A stretch of DNA of 12,208 nucleotides from Eubacteriales bacterium (lineage in GTDB: Bacteria > Bacillota > Clostridia > Oscillospirales > Acutalibacteraceae). Shown in pieces: positions 12,143 to 12,208 of the stretch; within the stretch, counting starts at the first letter, position 1; each line of letters opens with the position of its first letter. The stretch spans positions 1 to 12,208 of the forward strand of contig JAUMXP010000037.1 of NCBI GenBank assembly GCA_030529125.1, written 5' to 3'. The position numbers and the translations under genes are program-made. Under the pieces are notes generated by a model. That model had not been told where the DNA came from. It saw nothing but the letters and a program-made list of their open reading frames with translations, and did no database searches.

Positions 12143-12208
12143 ATGGCTACAACAAAGAAAACAACTACAACTACAGAGAAAAAGACAACAACTAAGAAAG
12201 CTACAACT
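12143..12208 (+). CDS. Lys/Thr-rich protein, N-terminal 22 residues (3' truncated by window)
   Basis: An ATG at 12143 is preceded by AAGGA (12131-12135) at a spacing of 7 bases, and the frame is open to the window edge. The 22 visible residues use only five amino acids (12 Thr, 6 Lys, 2 Ala, 1 Glu, 1 Met) and begin MATTKKTTTTTEKK. There is no signal peptide or membrane helix. Such Lys/Thr stretches occur in histone-H1-like DNA-binding proteins of bacteria and as disordered N-terminal extensions of nucleic-acid enzymes; nothing here decides between them. A strong promoter and a 5' hairpin suggest high expression. Confidence 0.7.
   Translation, partial: MATTKKTTTTTEKKTTTKKATT

Noticed and set aside
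12143..12208. ACAACTAC-like short tandem repeat as a microsatellite or phase-variable tract
   Set aside because: The bases vary between units (aca, act, aag mix) and simply encode a Thr/Lys-rich peptide; there is no uniform slipped-strand repeat.

Overview
The window looks like chromosomal DNA from a low-GC Gram-positive anaerobe of the class Clostridia (Oscillospiraceae/Ruminococcaceae-like). The reasons are AT-rich sequence, strong GGAGG-type ribosome binding sites, TTGACA/TATAAT-like promoters with 17-bp spacing, lipoproteins, an L,D-transpeptidase with Ig-like domains, a Cof-type HAD, and DUF5662 and WYL proteins. The genus cannot be fixed from sequence alone. No CRISPR array, transposase or phage gene is visible; this is ordinary core/near-core genome with a few unusual details.

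Layout. (a) 1-646: the C-terminal PDZ part of an HtrA-like protease, its terminator, and then, on the opposite strand, a stand-alone 5S rRNA gene with its own promoter, upstream A-tracts, a 5' hairpin and a terminator. (b) 647-2907: a substrate-binding-protein-like lipoprotein (+) converging on a membrane-anchored L,D-transpeptidase (-), with a shared bidirectional terminator. (c) 3030-6560, plus strand: an RNA m5U methyltransferase, a Cof-type HAD phosphatase and a Nudix hydrolase in one tight run. A second promoter, overlapping the Nudix stop codon, then drives a DUF5662 protein and an overlapping degenerate HD-domain protein. A bidirectional terminator closes the block. (d) 6624-11704, minus strand, read right to left: an AEC-family permease and a WYL regulator, then a 244-bp gap holding a likely 34-residue membrane microprotein, then Maf, a diacylglycerol-kinase-like lipid kinase and an SLH-SGNH lipoprotein. 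(e) 11705-12208: a 438-bp divergent intergenic region with two good promoters, a 14-bp palindrome and a 5' stem-loop, ending in the first 22 codons of a Lys/Thr-rich protein.

Functionally, two themes recur. One is the cell envelope: HtrA, L,D-transpeptidase, two lipoproteins, a lipid kinase and a permease. The other is nucleotide/phosphate housekeeping: Nudix, HAD, Maf and HD-like proteins. The observations most worth a second look are the HD-family protein that has lost almost all its metal ligands and gained a cysteine cluster, the unannotated microprotein ahead of maf, the self-contained 5S unit, and two transcripts whose predicted first base is also the first base of a perfect hairpin.
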